The position numbers and the translations under genes are program-made. A stretch of 64,000 nt of DNA, taken from the NCBI GenBank assembly GCA_030263805.2, contig CP136010.1:2123001-2187000 (forward strand). The letters run 5' to 3'. Source of the stretch: Pseudomonas sp. FeN3W (GTDB lineage Bacteria > Pseudomonadota > Gammaproteobacteria > Pseudomonadales > Pseudomonadaceae). Under the pieces are notes generated by a model, which was given only the letters and a program-made list of their open reading frames with translations, made no database searches and had not been told where the DNA came from. Shown here piece after piece: positions 55,619-64,000 of the stretch. Numbering within the stretch: position 1 is the stretch's first letter; each line of letters begins with the position of its first letter.

Positions 55619-56266
55619 ATGTCGCAAGCAGAGACCGAACACCCGCTGTACTGGACACGCTTAAGCGTTATGGAGTTCTGTACATTTACAGAGGCCATGC
55701 AGACGAGCTTCTCCCCGGATTACCCAGTGCCTTGCCTAGGCGAAAGTGACTTAAACTTTGTCATTAGTGCACCGCTGGGTTACTGCCGGCCAGCGAATGG
55801 CGCGCTTGCGACGCTTTATTTCGACAATGCCAACACATCGCGCACGCTGCCAGATAATAGCTATCAGATCATATGCACCAGTCAACTTAGTCCGTCTGAA
55901 TTCATGCTGTGGGCAGAGCAAGCTATTGCCATGATTCGCGCAACCTTGATGCATGCGGGCCTAGCCTGCATCGACATTACGGACCTGCTCAGCGTTCTGA
56001 AAGCCTGTGAAAGCCGAAAGCTAGTTTTGGAAATCATCCCTTACGAGGATTGTCGGCAAGTGCCATGGGCACAACTACAGCGCTTCCGTTTCAACCAATG
56101 TTTCGCCGCGCTTTTTGCGGGTGACGAATTATCCCTGCAGATGTACTCAGAGCTGGGTGGCGCACTAGAGAAAATCAATGAGCATTTAGACAACCTGAAA
56201 TTAGCTGCCACCTTCCACTCGCACCCTCTTCCAGCGTTGATGCTCTTGGGAGAGTTAGAAGCTTAA
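55619..56266 (+). CDS. FtsZ-like C-terminal-domain protein, or unknown
   Basis: A 215-residue protein. From about residue 90 it resembles FtsZ from helix H7 onward: a helix then TLMHAGLACIDITDLLSVL (FtsZ has a Gly-Leu then D-F-A-D-V-x-T-V), and CFAALFAGDELSLQMYSELG (FtsZ: GxxVxxxAGxDLxLxE). The GTP-binding half is absent. The last 20 residues contain TFHSHPLP, the same TFHSHP string as the JAMM protein upstream. Both readings are my alignment by eye; the protein may belong to an uncharacterised family. Confidence 0.55.
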   Translation: MSQAETEHPLYWTRLSVMEFCTFTEAMQTSFSPDYPVPCLGESDLNFVISAPLGYCRPANGALATLYFDNANTSRTLPDNSYQIICTSQLSPSEFMLWAEQAIAMIRATLMHAGLACIDITDLLSVLKACESRKLVLEIIPYEDCRQVPWAQLQRFRFNQCFAALFAGDELSLQMYSELGGALEKINEHLDNLKLAATFHSHPLPALMLLGELEA

Positions 56267-58343
56267 AGTCATCGCAAGCCAGCAAGCCCTGCGCGCAAAG
56301 CATGCGACACATTAAGTCGCACCCCTCACTCACAATGCCTCCACACTCTCTGGAGGGACTTAAGATGCCGAAAGCCGCTCGCAAATCTGGCCCACATAAC
56401 CAGGACACATGCCCGCTTGCTCTGAGGTGGATGTTTAAGCTGATGATTGATTGCGGCGGCCATCGGGATTTCATCAATCACGGTTGCTTCAGTGATGACG
56501 ATGTCGCTCGCGAGCTTGGGATCTACTGGCTGGTAGACGCTGCTGAGAGTGGTGAAGAAGATGAGGACGACTCCCCTTTCCCCGGGATTCTACCTGGTAG
56601 AGCTAGACACTCGAACCTCGCCAGAAAATCCAGCTTTCAGGAGCGATCACTGGCTGAGCTGCGCAAAGAGCGCAAGCTCTTCGACAAAGCGTTTCCTTCC
56701 CCTGAACTACCAGACAACCTTCAGGCGAATCTGACAAAACTTGCACAGCTGATTGGCCTGGATGAAATCGAGCAAAAGCTGATCAGTTTCTGCTCGGTGA
56801 TGAATACAGACACCCTGCTGGATGACTGTTGCAATGAACTCGGTCACATCGGCTTTAACCGCCTTATCCGAGTGCTGAGCACATTGTTGGACATCCCGCA
56901 GAATGAGCTGCGCTTACGTCTTTCAGCAGAAGGCCGCCTGGTGCAGTCAGGGTTGCTTGAGGCGAACCTGCGCAGCGGCGTGCGCAATCACATGTCGGAC
57001 CTGTTGGACTTTAACAACAAGGATCTACTGTTCTCCGTTCGTCATCACCAAGGTAGCGCTATTGGGCTGTTCCAAAGTGCATTTCGCCCTGCCCCCGAAA
57101 GCGAGCTGGAAGCCAAAGATTTTATTCACCTTGACACCCCACTCAACATTACCCGTCCCTATCTGCAGCACGCATTCGACGCGAAAAAAGTCGGGGCTAA
57201 CATCCTTATCTACGGCCCGCCCGGTACCGGCAAGAGCCAGCTCACACGCCTGCTTGCGAGCGAGCTACAAGCTGAACTATTTGAAATTGCCTGCACCGAT
57301 AACAGTGGTGATCCGATTGATCGGCGCGGACGCCTATGCGCCTTAAGGTCGGCCATGTGCGTACTCAGCCAGCAGAAAACGTTGCTGGTACTTGATGAGA
57401 TCGAGGACCTATTCAGTGGCAGCAATGAGTTGGAAATGTTTATGGGAGGCCAAGAACGGCAAAAAGGCTGGATTAACCGAATGCTTGAGGAGAATCCAAT
57501 CCCCTGCTTCTGGCTGACCAACAACATCAGGGCCTTGGATAATGCCTACATCCGGCGTTTCGACCTTGTGCTCAAGTTGGAAAATCCACCTCGGCTTCAG
57601 CGTGAAGGCATTATCCGCAGCGCCAGTGACAACCGCCTGACTCAGTCGCTAGTCGAAAAGCTCGCTGATCACGAACAGCTGATGCCCGCCATCATCACGC
57701 GGGCCATGGACGTTGCAAACGGCCAAGGTCAAGACGCATCTGCGACCTTGGACACGACAGTCGAATTTCTGGTCAACGCCACACTGCAAGCTCAAGGGTT
57801 TGCGCGCCTAGGGCAGAATCGTATGCAGGCATTGCCTGAGTTCTACAGCCCAAACTTGGCCAATACCAACATGCCTCTCGACCAACTGCTTACCGGGTTG
57901 CGCAACCATGGTGAGGCGCGCCTGTGCTTTTATGGCCCACCGGGCACAGGTAAGACTGCGTTTGTTCATTGGTTGGCGATTCAACTCGGTAAGCCGCTTC
58001 TGACTCGTCGGGCATCCGACCTCATCTCGCCTTACGTCGGCATGACCGAGCAGAACTTCGCCCGAGCATTTGAGCAGGCCAACGATGATGGTGCTGTATT
58101 GCTCCTAGATGAGGTTGATAGCTTCCTGCAAGACCGCCGAAAGGCACGCTATAGTGCGGATTCCACGGTCATCTGGCCACCCATTCCATGAGCATCTGAC
58201 CACCGATTCCACGGTGATCCGGCCACCCATTCCACGCGTATCCGACCACTGATTCCACGGCCATCCGGCCACCCAACCGGGTAGGCAGCTACGCAGGATT
58301 TCTTCACTACCATCGACCTCTTTTTCGAAGCAGAGAGGTCGTC

Positions 58344-59873
58344 GTGGAGCGTTTATCCATGCGTAAGATTCGCGAAGTACTTCGTCTCAAGTTCGAGGTC
58401 GGGCTATCGGCTCGCCAGATTGCGGTCAGCGTGCAGATCGGTCGTGTCACCGTCGGCGATTACCTCAACCGCTTTGCCGCCAGCGGCCTCAGTTGGCCCT
58501 GTTCGTTGTCCGATTCCGAGCTGGAACAGCAGCTGTTCCCACCGGCGCCGGCAGTGCCCAGCGAGCAGCGGCCACTGCCTGATTGGTCTTGGGTGCATGC
58601 CGAGCTACGCCGGCCGGGCGTGACCTTGGCGCTGCTCTGGCAGGAGTATCGCCTGAGCCAGCCGAAAGGCTTTCAGTACAGCTGGTTCTGCGAGCACTAC
58701 CGGGCCTGGCAGGGCAAGCTGGACGTGGTGATGCGCCAGGAGCACCGCGTCGGCGAGAAGTTGTTCGTCGACTACGCCGGGCAGACGGTGCCGGTGATCG
58801 ACCGCCACAGCGGCGAGATCCGCCAGGCGCAGGTGTTCGTCGCGGTGCTCGGTGCGTCCAGCTACACCTTCGCCGAAGCCACCTGGTCGCAGCAGCTGCC
58901 GGACTGGCTGGGCTCGCATACCCGCTGCTTTGCCTTCCTCGGCGGCGTGCCGGAGATCGTGGTGCCGGACAACCTGCGCAGCGCGGTGAGTAAGAGCCAT
59001 CGCTACGAGCCGGACATCAACCCGAGCTACCGCGATCTGGCCGAGCACTATGGCGTGGCGGTGGTGCCGGCGCGGGCGCGTAAACCGCGCGACAAGGCCA
59101 AGGCCGAGGTCGGCGTGCAGGTGGTCGAGCGCTGGATCCTCGCCGCGCTGAGGAATCGGCAGTTCTTCTCCCTGGATGAACTCAACAGCGCCATCGCCTT
59201 ATTGCTGGAGCGGCTCAACCGACGACCGTTTCGCAAGCTGCCGGGCTCCCGGCAGTCGGCCTTCGAAGCTCTGGATCGTCCGGCGCTGCGCCCCCTGCCG
59301 GAGCAACCCTACGTCTACGCCGAGTGGAAGAAGGCGCGGGTGCACATCGACTACCACGTCGAGGTCGATGGGCACTACTACTCGGTGCCGTACCAACTGG
59401 TGAAGAAACAACTGGAAGTACGCCTGACAGCGCGCACGGTGGAGTGCTTCCACGCCAATCAGCGGGTGGCCAGTCACCTTCGCTCAATGCACAAGGGCAG
59501 GCACAGCACGCAGGCCGAGCACATGCCCAAGAGCCATCGCGAGCATGCCGAGTGGACGCCGCAGCGGCTGATCCGCTGGGCCGAGCAGACCGGGCCGAAC
59601 ACGGCCGGCGTGATCCGGCACATCCTCGAACGGCGCATCCATCCGCAGCAGGGCTACCGGGCCTGCCTGGGCATCCTGCGCCTGGGCAAGACCCATGGCG
59701 AAGTGCGCTTGGAGTTGGCCTGCCGTCGCGCCCTCAGCCTCGGCGCGTGCAGCTACAAGAGCCTCGAATCGATCCTGCGCCAGGGGCTGGAAAACCTGCC
59801 GTTGGCTCAAGCCAACCTGCCCCTGCTGCCGGACGACCACGCCAACCTGCGCGGCCCCGCCTACTACCACTGA
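58344..59873 (+). CDS. istA: IS21-family transposase IstA
   Basis: A 509-residue transposase with GTG start after AGAGAGG. Helix-turn-helix at about 18-40 (LSARQIAVSVQIGRVTVGDY). DDE core: GEKLFVDYAGQTVPVID (first Asp), EIVVPDNLRSAVSKS (second Asp) and KPRDKAKAEVGVQVVERW (Glu). C-terminal part carries RRPFRKLPGSRQSAFE. Complete. Clearly different from the IstA at 35794. Confidence 0.93.
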   Translation: MERLSMRKIREVLRLKFEVGLSARQIAVSVQIGRVTVGDYLNRFAASGLSWPCSLSDSELEQQLFPPAPAVPSEQRPLPDWSWVHAELRRPGVTLALLWQEYRLSQPKGFQYSWFCEHYRAWQGKLDVVMRQEHRVGEKLFVDYAGQTVPVIDRHSGEIRQAQVFVAVLGASSYTFAEATWSQQLPDWLGSHTRCFAFLGGVPEIVVPDNLRSAVSKSHRYEPDINPSYRDLAEHYGVAVVPARARKPRDKAKAEVGVQVVERWILAALRNRQFFSLDELNSAIALLLERLNRRPFRKLPGSRQSAFEALDRPALRPLPEQPYVYAEWKKARVHIDYHVEVDGHYYSVPYQLVKKQLEVRLTARTVECFHANQRVASHLRSMHKGRHSTQAEHMPKSHREHAEWTPQRLIRWAEQTGPNTAGVIRHILERRIHPQQGYRACLGILRLGKTHGEVRLELACRRALSLGACSYKSLESILRQGLENLPLAQANLPLLPDDHANLRGPAYYH

Positions 59874-59890
59874 CCCCAAGGAATCCCACC

Positions 59891-60646
59891 ATGCTGCCCC
59901 ATCCGACCCTGGACAAGCTCCAGACCCTGCGCCTGACCGGCATGCTCAAGGCACTCGCCGAGCAACTGAAAACCCCCGACATCAACAGCCTGAGCTTCGA
60001 GGAACGCCTCGGCCTGTTGGTCGACCGCGAACTGACCGAACGCGACGACAAGCGCCTCAGCAGCCGCCTGCGCCAGGCCCGGCTCAAGCACAACGCCTGC
60101 CTCGAAGACATCGACTACCGCAGCCCGCGCGGGCTGGATAAGGCGCTGATCCTGCAACTGAGCGGCGGCCAGTGGCTACGCGACGGCCTCAACCTGATCA
60201 TCGGCGGCCCCACCGGCGTGGGTAAAACCTGGCTGGCCTGCGCCCTGGCCCACCAGGCCTGCCGAGAGGGTTACAGCGTGCGTTACCTGCGCTTGCCACG
60301 CCTGCTGGAAGAGTTGGGCCTAGCCCACGGCGACGGGCGCTTCGCCAAGCTGATGAGCGGCTATGCCAAGACCGACCTGCTGATCCTTGATGACTGGGGT
60401 CTGGCCCCGTTCACCGTTGAACAGCGCCGTGACATGCTGGAGCTACTGGACGACCGCTACGGCCAGCGCTCGACCCTCGTGACCAGCCAAATGCCCGTGG
60501 ACAACTGGCACGAACTGATCGGCGATCCGACCCTGGCCGATGCCATCCTCGACCGCCTGGTGCACAACGCTTATCGGATCAACCTCAAGGGCGAATCGAT
60601 GCGCAAACAGACGAAGAAATTGACGACACCGGGCACCTCAGACTAA
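59891..60646 (+). CDS. istB: IS21-family helper ATPase IstB
   Basis: A 251-residue ATPase starting at 59891, 17 bp after istA. Walker A is IGGPTGVGKTWLACALA near residue 105; Walker B is LLILDDWGLAPFT; sensor STLVTSQMPVDNW. The Walker A reads GPTGVGKT rather than the GPGTGKT of the first element's IstB. Complete. Confidence 0.93.
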   Translation: MLPHPTLDKLQTLRLTGMLKALAEQLKTPDINSLSFEERLGLLVDRELTERDDKRLSSRLRQARLKHNACLEDIDYRSPRGLDKALILQLSGGQWLRDGLNLIIGGPTGVGKTWLACALAHQACREGYSVRYLRLPRLLEELGLAHGDGRFAKLMSGYAKTDLLILDDWGLAPFTVEQRRDMLELLDDRYGQRSTLVTSQMPVDNWHELIGDPTLADAILDRLVHNAYRINLKGESMRKQTKKLTTPGTSD

Positions 60647-61243
60647 CAATGCAACCCCTGCGTCGCTGCGCTCCGACTGCCCGGCCGGATGGCCGTGGAA
60701 CAGGTGGCCAGATGGCCGTGGAATGCCTGGCCAGATGAGCGTGGACTGGGTGGCCGGATGGTGTGGAATCCGCACGCTATAGCTGGGAAGTAAGTGCAGT
60801 GAACGAAATGCTTACGCAAATGGAGAGCTACCGCGGACTGTTCATTGCATCCACGAACCTTATGGAAAACCTCGACGAAGCTTCACTGAGACGCTTCGAC
60901 TTGAAAATCAATTTTGACTACCTCGGCGCAGAACAGATCACCAACCTGCTTCGGCAGTACCTGCGACAAATGGGGCTGAAAAAACCAGATAGCCTTAAGC
61001 TCGCCCGACTGCTTCGGCAAAGCTGCCTGACTCCAGGTGACTTTGCACTGGTCGCACGGCGGGCACGCTTCCAACCATTTACCGATGCCAACCAGGTCGT
61101 TGATGCGTTGCTGGCCGAAAGCAGCTTAAAAACCGCCACGGCCATGAGAGCGATTGGTTTTGCTGAGTGGTAGAACGTAGCCCCAAGGTCATCTTCAAAC
61201 ACCCAACAAAACAGATCGGTTAAACGGAAAACAGGAGTGCGAA

Positions 61244-61615
61244 ATGGTTGATGCAACTGCGGGAACATTCCAAGCCTATAGCGCCGATGATTTCGAAGGC
61301 GCTGCAGAGCGGTTGCTGGGGAAGAGATATCAAATTTTAAAAGAGCTGGAGGCGACACCTGCGCAAATCTGCAGCGCATTTGGTGAAGCGTTTTTTAGCG
61401 GGGAGCTGGGCGAAAACGATGAAAACCAAAACGACATCAGCTTGATGCTGACGACCTCAACCGAAATTTTCCTAGGGGCCGGCCAGCAGTTCCTCTCGGA
61501 TTCACAGCCGCAGAAGATGCCGCAACCTAAATCGGAGCTGGCTGATTTGCTGCGCAGTGACACCCCTCCAGATCGCGATGTTTTTGTTTGGCACAGCCGC
61601 CCCAACGTTGATTGA
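61244..61615 (+). CDS. Small acidic hypothetical protein
   Basis: A 123-residue protein after a CAGGAG ribosome-binding site, 70 bp past the AAA+ gene. The N-terminal half is helical (FEGAAERLLGKRYQILKELE); a low-complexity acidic stretch follows (GELGENDENQNDIS). No family recognised. It overlaps the frame, though probably not the start, of the next gene, so both are in the same operon. Confidence 0.65.
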   Translation: MVDATAGTFQAYSADDFEGAAERLLGKRYQILKELEATPAQICSAFGEAFFSGELGENDENQNDISLMLTTSTEIFLGAGQQFLSDSQPQKMPQPKSELADLLRSDTPPDRDVFVWHSRPNVD

Positions 61616-61664
61616 AGCGATTGGGCACATCATCATGCTTGCATGCATGCAGCCGATTTTAGGG

Positions 61665-62681
61665 ATGAACGCCGTGCCATCAGCCACCAGTCGCAGCACA
61701 CTAACCCGCCAATGGGAGCTACTCAAACTGCTGCCGCCCAAGGGTCCGGGGATCACAACGCTTGAGTTGCAAAGCCTACTCTGTGACGCAGGGCACCCGA
61801 CGACCAAACGCACCATCGAACGTGACCTCGTCGAGCTTTCCAGGCTTTTCCCACTGCAGTGCAACAACAAAGGCATGCCCTACGGCTGGCACTGGATGCC
61901 CGGCAAAAGTGCCGAGCTTCCTGGTATTTCACTTAGCGAAGCTCTTACCTTGCGACTGGTGGAAGACAGTATCAGGCCATTGATTCCGGCCTTTATGCTT
62001 AAAACATTAGAGTCGCGCTTCAACCTGGCCCGGCAAAAGCTGGAAGCCATGAGCGAAGAAAATCCTTCAGCTCGTTGGCTGGACAAGGTGGCAAGCGTAC
62101 AGCCAGAACTCTCCCAGACTCCTCCCGAAATCAAAGCCGATCTCTTGGAAATTATTCAGCAAGCATTGATGAACGACACCCAGCTCAGCTGCCGCTACTA
62201 CTCAGCCCACAAGAATCAGTTTCACAACTTCACCCTCAACCCATTGGGCCTAGTACAGCGTGCACACACCACGTACCTGATTGCGACCGCCGAGCCATTC
62301 GATGACATCCGCCAATTCGTTGTTCATCGCTTCGAAGATGCGCGCCTGCTCGCAAGTGCCTGCTGCAAACCCGATGGGTTTAATCTGCAGGACTATGTCG
62401 ATAGCGGCGCTATGCAGTTTGGTACACACGAGAAGATTCAGCTTGAAGCCTGGGTTAGCGAGGGCCTTGCCCGCCTTCTGCAAGAGGCCCCCATTTCGCA
62501 TGACATGCTGCTGGTTGCAGAGGATGACGGCTCAAAACTGACCGCTACGGTGAATGACAGCTGGGAGCTGAAGTGGTGGGTGCTGTCTCACGCAGGAGCT
62601 ATTCAGGTTCATAAGCCACTGGGACTGCGAGATGAGATAACACAGCGGTCGCGGGCTGCTCTGGAGCTGCATGAGCGCTAG
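61665..62681 (+). CDS. WYL-domain transcriptional regulator
   Basis: A 338-residue protein; the ATG at 61665 has AGGG just before it and gives a family-like N-terminus. A winged helix lies at about 10-75 (LTRQWELLKLLPPKGPG, TTKRTIERDLVELSRLFPL). The WYL domain lies near 165-245 (LNPLGLVQRAHTTYLIATA, FVVHRFEDARLL). A C-terminal WCX-like part ends the protein. WYL proteins sense nucleic-acid or nucleotide ligands and often repress defence genes. It most likely controls the JAMM/AAA operon. Confidence 0.85.
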   Translation: MNAVPSATSRSTLTRQWELLKLLPPKGPGITTLELQSLLCDAGHPTTKRTIERDLVELSRLFPLQCNNKGMPYGWHWMPGKSAELPGISLSEALTLRLVEDSIRPLIPAFMLKTLESRFNLARQKLEAMSEENPSARWLDKVASVQPELSQTPPEIKADLLEIIQQALMNDTQLSCRYYSAHKNQFHNFTLNPLGLVQRAHTTYLIATAEPFDDIRQFVVHRFEDARLLASACCKPDGFNLQDYVDSGAMQFGTHEKIQLEAWVSEGLARLLQEAPISHDMLLVAEDDGSKLTATVNDSWELKWWVLSHAGAIQVHKPLGLRDEITQRSRAALELHER

Positions 62682-62741
62682 AGGGCTTTAGCCGGGTTGT
62701 CCGCTTACAAATGACCAAACCAATAGACGAATCGCATCACC

Positions 62742-63635
62742 TCAGCCATCAGCGACCTCAGACCTACGGCCCAAGTCTCGCTTATCACTGAGAGCTAGAG
62801 CGACCCCACGCACTCGCGCAGGCACCGTTTTTCTCACCTTGGATAGATCAGCATCACTTGCGGGCTTAACCTTAACCGCTTCTGCTCGACCAAGTCTTTT
62901 ATCTCCGTACCGGCTAATCGAATCGGTAGCTTGGTGCCCCATGACGTATGCCATCTCAATCTCAGAAAAACCTGAGGCTTTCAGATTCGCTCCAAATTGA
63001 TGACGAAGCGTGTACATGCTCGGCACTTTTCTTCTACCGAATAGCTCAGTGGCCACTTGATTAAGTGCAACGCGTATTGAATCCATACTGCGGGGCTGAC
63101 ATTTAAAAGCAGCGAGAGCGTTTCTCAAGATTTTACAGACGCCATCGTCAGCCTCAAGCGTTCGGCTAGCGCCGCGTAAACCGTTGTGGCTAAGCTTTGC
63201 ACCGGATATATGGATGCGCCGGCCATCGATGGAAATTCCGTTAAGCTCGCATGGTCGCGCTCCGGTAAGAGATATCACCATTAAAGCTCCCGCTTCGACA
63301 GGCATATCTCGTTCAGCCAGACACCGTAGCCACGTCTCGAAATCAGCGGTAGAAAGCTTCTGCGGACGTCGCTGCTTTTTCTTTCGCGGCAGATTTAACA
63401 CAGTCACCGGATTGAGCGTCCGATTGATTTCTTGGGCAGCCCAGAAATTGCCTCGATGCTTTTGATCAAACGCCAAAGCGTTACGTAAGCGCCGGTAATA
63501 ATCCGGACGGTAATCGGGGGCAGCTCGTAGCAAAGCACCAATAATATTGAGTTCATCAAGCTCAACGCCCTGCATTCGAGTCGCATAGAAGTTACTGGCC
63601 AAACTGATGTAGGCTCTTTGAGTCTCTGCATTCAT
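62742..63635 (-). CDS. Tyrosine recombinase/integrase, right copy
   Basis: A 297-residue recombinase almost identical to the left copy at 8524-9417, with the same TGARPCEL, YTLRHQFG, GHQATD and ISRYGD motifs. The start at 63635 matches the left copy (MNAETQ); the frame extends 13 codons upstream. It lies just inside the right candidate attachment site, facing into the 54-kb segment, the usual place for an element's own integrase. Intact as read. Confidence 0.88.
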   Translation of the reverse strand: MNAETQRAYISLASNFYATRMQGVELDELNIIGALLRAAPDYRPDYYRRLRNALAFDQKHRGNFWAAQEINRTLNPVTVLNLPRKKKQRRPQKLSTADFETWLRCLAERDMPVEAGALMVISLTGARPCELNGISIDGRRIHISGAKLSHNGLRGASRTLEADDGVCKILRNALAAFKCQPRSMDSIRVALNQVATELFGRRKVPSMYTLRHQFGANLKASGFSEIEMAYVMGHQATDSISRYGDKRLGRAEAVKVKPASDADLSKVRKTVPARVRGVALALSDKRDLGRRSEVADG

Positions 63636-63792
63636 GCTATTCTTCTTATTATTTGGGCGACACATGTCACGCAATCAATTATTGCAAATAAGAACATCAA
63701 AAAACAACAAACAGAACATTATTTTTTTATATACCCCATAACCCAAAGACCACCAAATCCAAATCCCTATTCTTTCTATAAAATCTTGGACA

Positions 63793-63808
63793 TTGGTTCG
63801 TTGGCCAA
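63793..63808. other. Candidate attachment site (right)
   Basis: Identical to 9582-9597 (TTGGTTCGTTGGCCAA), 158 bp upstream of the right integrase start. Sequence similarity with the left region ends here. The remaining ~190 bases to the window end hold no gene. Confidence 0.45.
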
Positions 63809-64000
63809 CGATAATTGGCCGTCCGTCTTCACCTTAAACGCAGCCTTGGTCGCGATCTGCAAGCCCAGTGCAACTTTTGCGTTAGTCTTGACAGACTGAC
63901 GGCTGATTAAGAGTTATGGTCAAATCCGTATAGCAACGCGGGATTCTCTACTAATATGCGCCGACGCAGTGATGGTGACTCCACGAGTCGCAAGAATTCA

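Larger units (their letters stand above)
58155..60774 (+). mobile_element. IS21-family element (second copy), inside the AAA+ gene
   Basis: Ends are TGCGGATTCCAC and GTGGAATCCGCA, flanked by a perfect 8-bp duplication CGCTATAG (58147-58154 and 60775-60782). Total 2620 bp. The left end has three copies of GATTCCACGG at 58159, 58205 and 58251, exactly 46 bp apart; related repeats lie at the right end. These are probable transposase-binding sites. The orphan end at 20117 belongs to the same group. Confidence 0.95.
56365..61173 (+). pseudogene. Tandem AAA+ ATPase, split by an IS21-family insertion
   Basis: Start at 56365 follows GGAGGG. Residues 1-240 are an unknown N-terminal domain. First AAA+: GPPGTGKSQLTRLLA near residue 285, LLVLDEIEDLFSG, sensor WLTNNI. 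Second AAA+: GPPGTGKTAFVHWLA near 525, VLLLDEVDSFLQDRR near 578, then the insertion after KARYS. Past the element the gene resumes WEVSAVNEMLTQM, FIASTNLMENLDEASLRRFD (sensor and Arg residues) to a stop at 61173. Joining 58154 to 60783 gives a 726-residue protein in frame. As it stands the second ATPase domain is cut and the product would end in IS-encoded sequence (STVIWPPIP). Confidence 0.88.

Noticed and set aside
58154..58191. Natural C-terminus of the 629-residue AAA+ frame
   Set aside because: The last residues are encoded by the IS21 end; the true continuation lies at 60783.
58159..58285. Three 46-bp repeats resembling a short CRISPR array
   Set aside because: Repeats are adjacent to the end of an IS21 element, lack unique spacers and recur at its other end; they are transposase-binding sites.

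Overview
The window looks like a Pseudomonas-type chromosome (high-GC backbone, Pseudomonas-like sarcosine oxidase, IclR, FAN1 and MobH proteins). The species cannot be fixed from the sequence. Only the first ~6.7 kb reads as ordinary chromosome. The rest is a mosaic genomic island with three probable anti-phage or conflict loci, several broken genes and five transposon copies or relics. No rRNA, tRNA or CRISPR array was found.

Layout. 1-4.2 kb: a sarcosine-oxidase-like alpha/gamma pair and an IclR regulator. 4.2-6.7 kb: decayed DNA, with an in-frame LysR/FdhD/TonB-receptor chimera and a broken LysE exporter. 6.74-8.37 kb: a complete IS1182-type insertion sequence. 8.5-9.6 kb and 62.7-63.8 kb: two near-identical tyrosine integrases in direct orientation. 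Each has the same 16-bp sequence about 160 bp upstream of its start, which suggests tandem integrated elements, the right-hand one about 54 kb long.

Inside that span: (a) 10.7-17.6 kb, a BrxHI-like helicase, BrxD-like ATPase, TerB-domain membrane protein and DEDDh exonuclease. (b) 17.7-18.8 kb, a three-gene operon of small proteins. (c) 20.5-24.7 kb, an aldehyde dehydrogenase, old yellow enzyme, luciferase-like oxidoreductase and ArsR regulator, with AT-rich palindromes upstream of three of them. (d) 25-41.5 kb, a patchwork of an orphan MobH relaxase, a UvrA-like protein, a truncated helicase, a frameshifted FAN1, a zinc alcohol dehydrogenase, a LysR cut by an IS21 element, a PrlF-YhaV toxin-antitoxin pair and relics. 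(e) 42.3-53.5 kb, a GC-rich restriction-like cluster: HNH nuclease, AIPR, DUF4420-type PD-(D/E)XK protein, Z1 ATPase, MutL/MORC-like ATPase, Dcm, Vsr and an unknown protein; it resembles Mza-type/MutL-associated defence loci. (f) 54.0-62.7 kb, a lower-GC operon: JAMM metalloprotease, two unknown helical proteins, a protein resembling the C-terminal half of FtsZ, a tandem AAA+ ATPase and a WYL regulator.

Cluster (f) is the best candidate for an undescribed system. Its AAA+ gene is cut by an IS21-family element with a perfect 8-bp target duplication. Removing the element in silico restores one 726-residue protein, so the locus was recently intact and is probably inactive here. How the products cooperate is inferred only from gene order and domain type.
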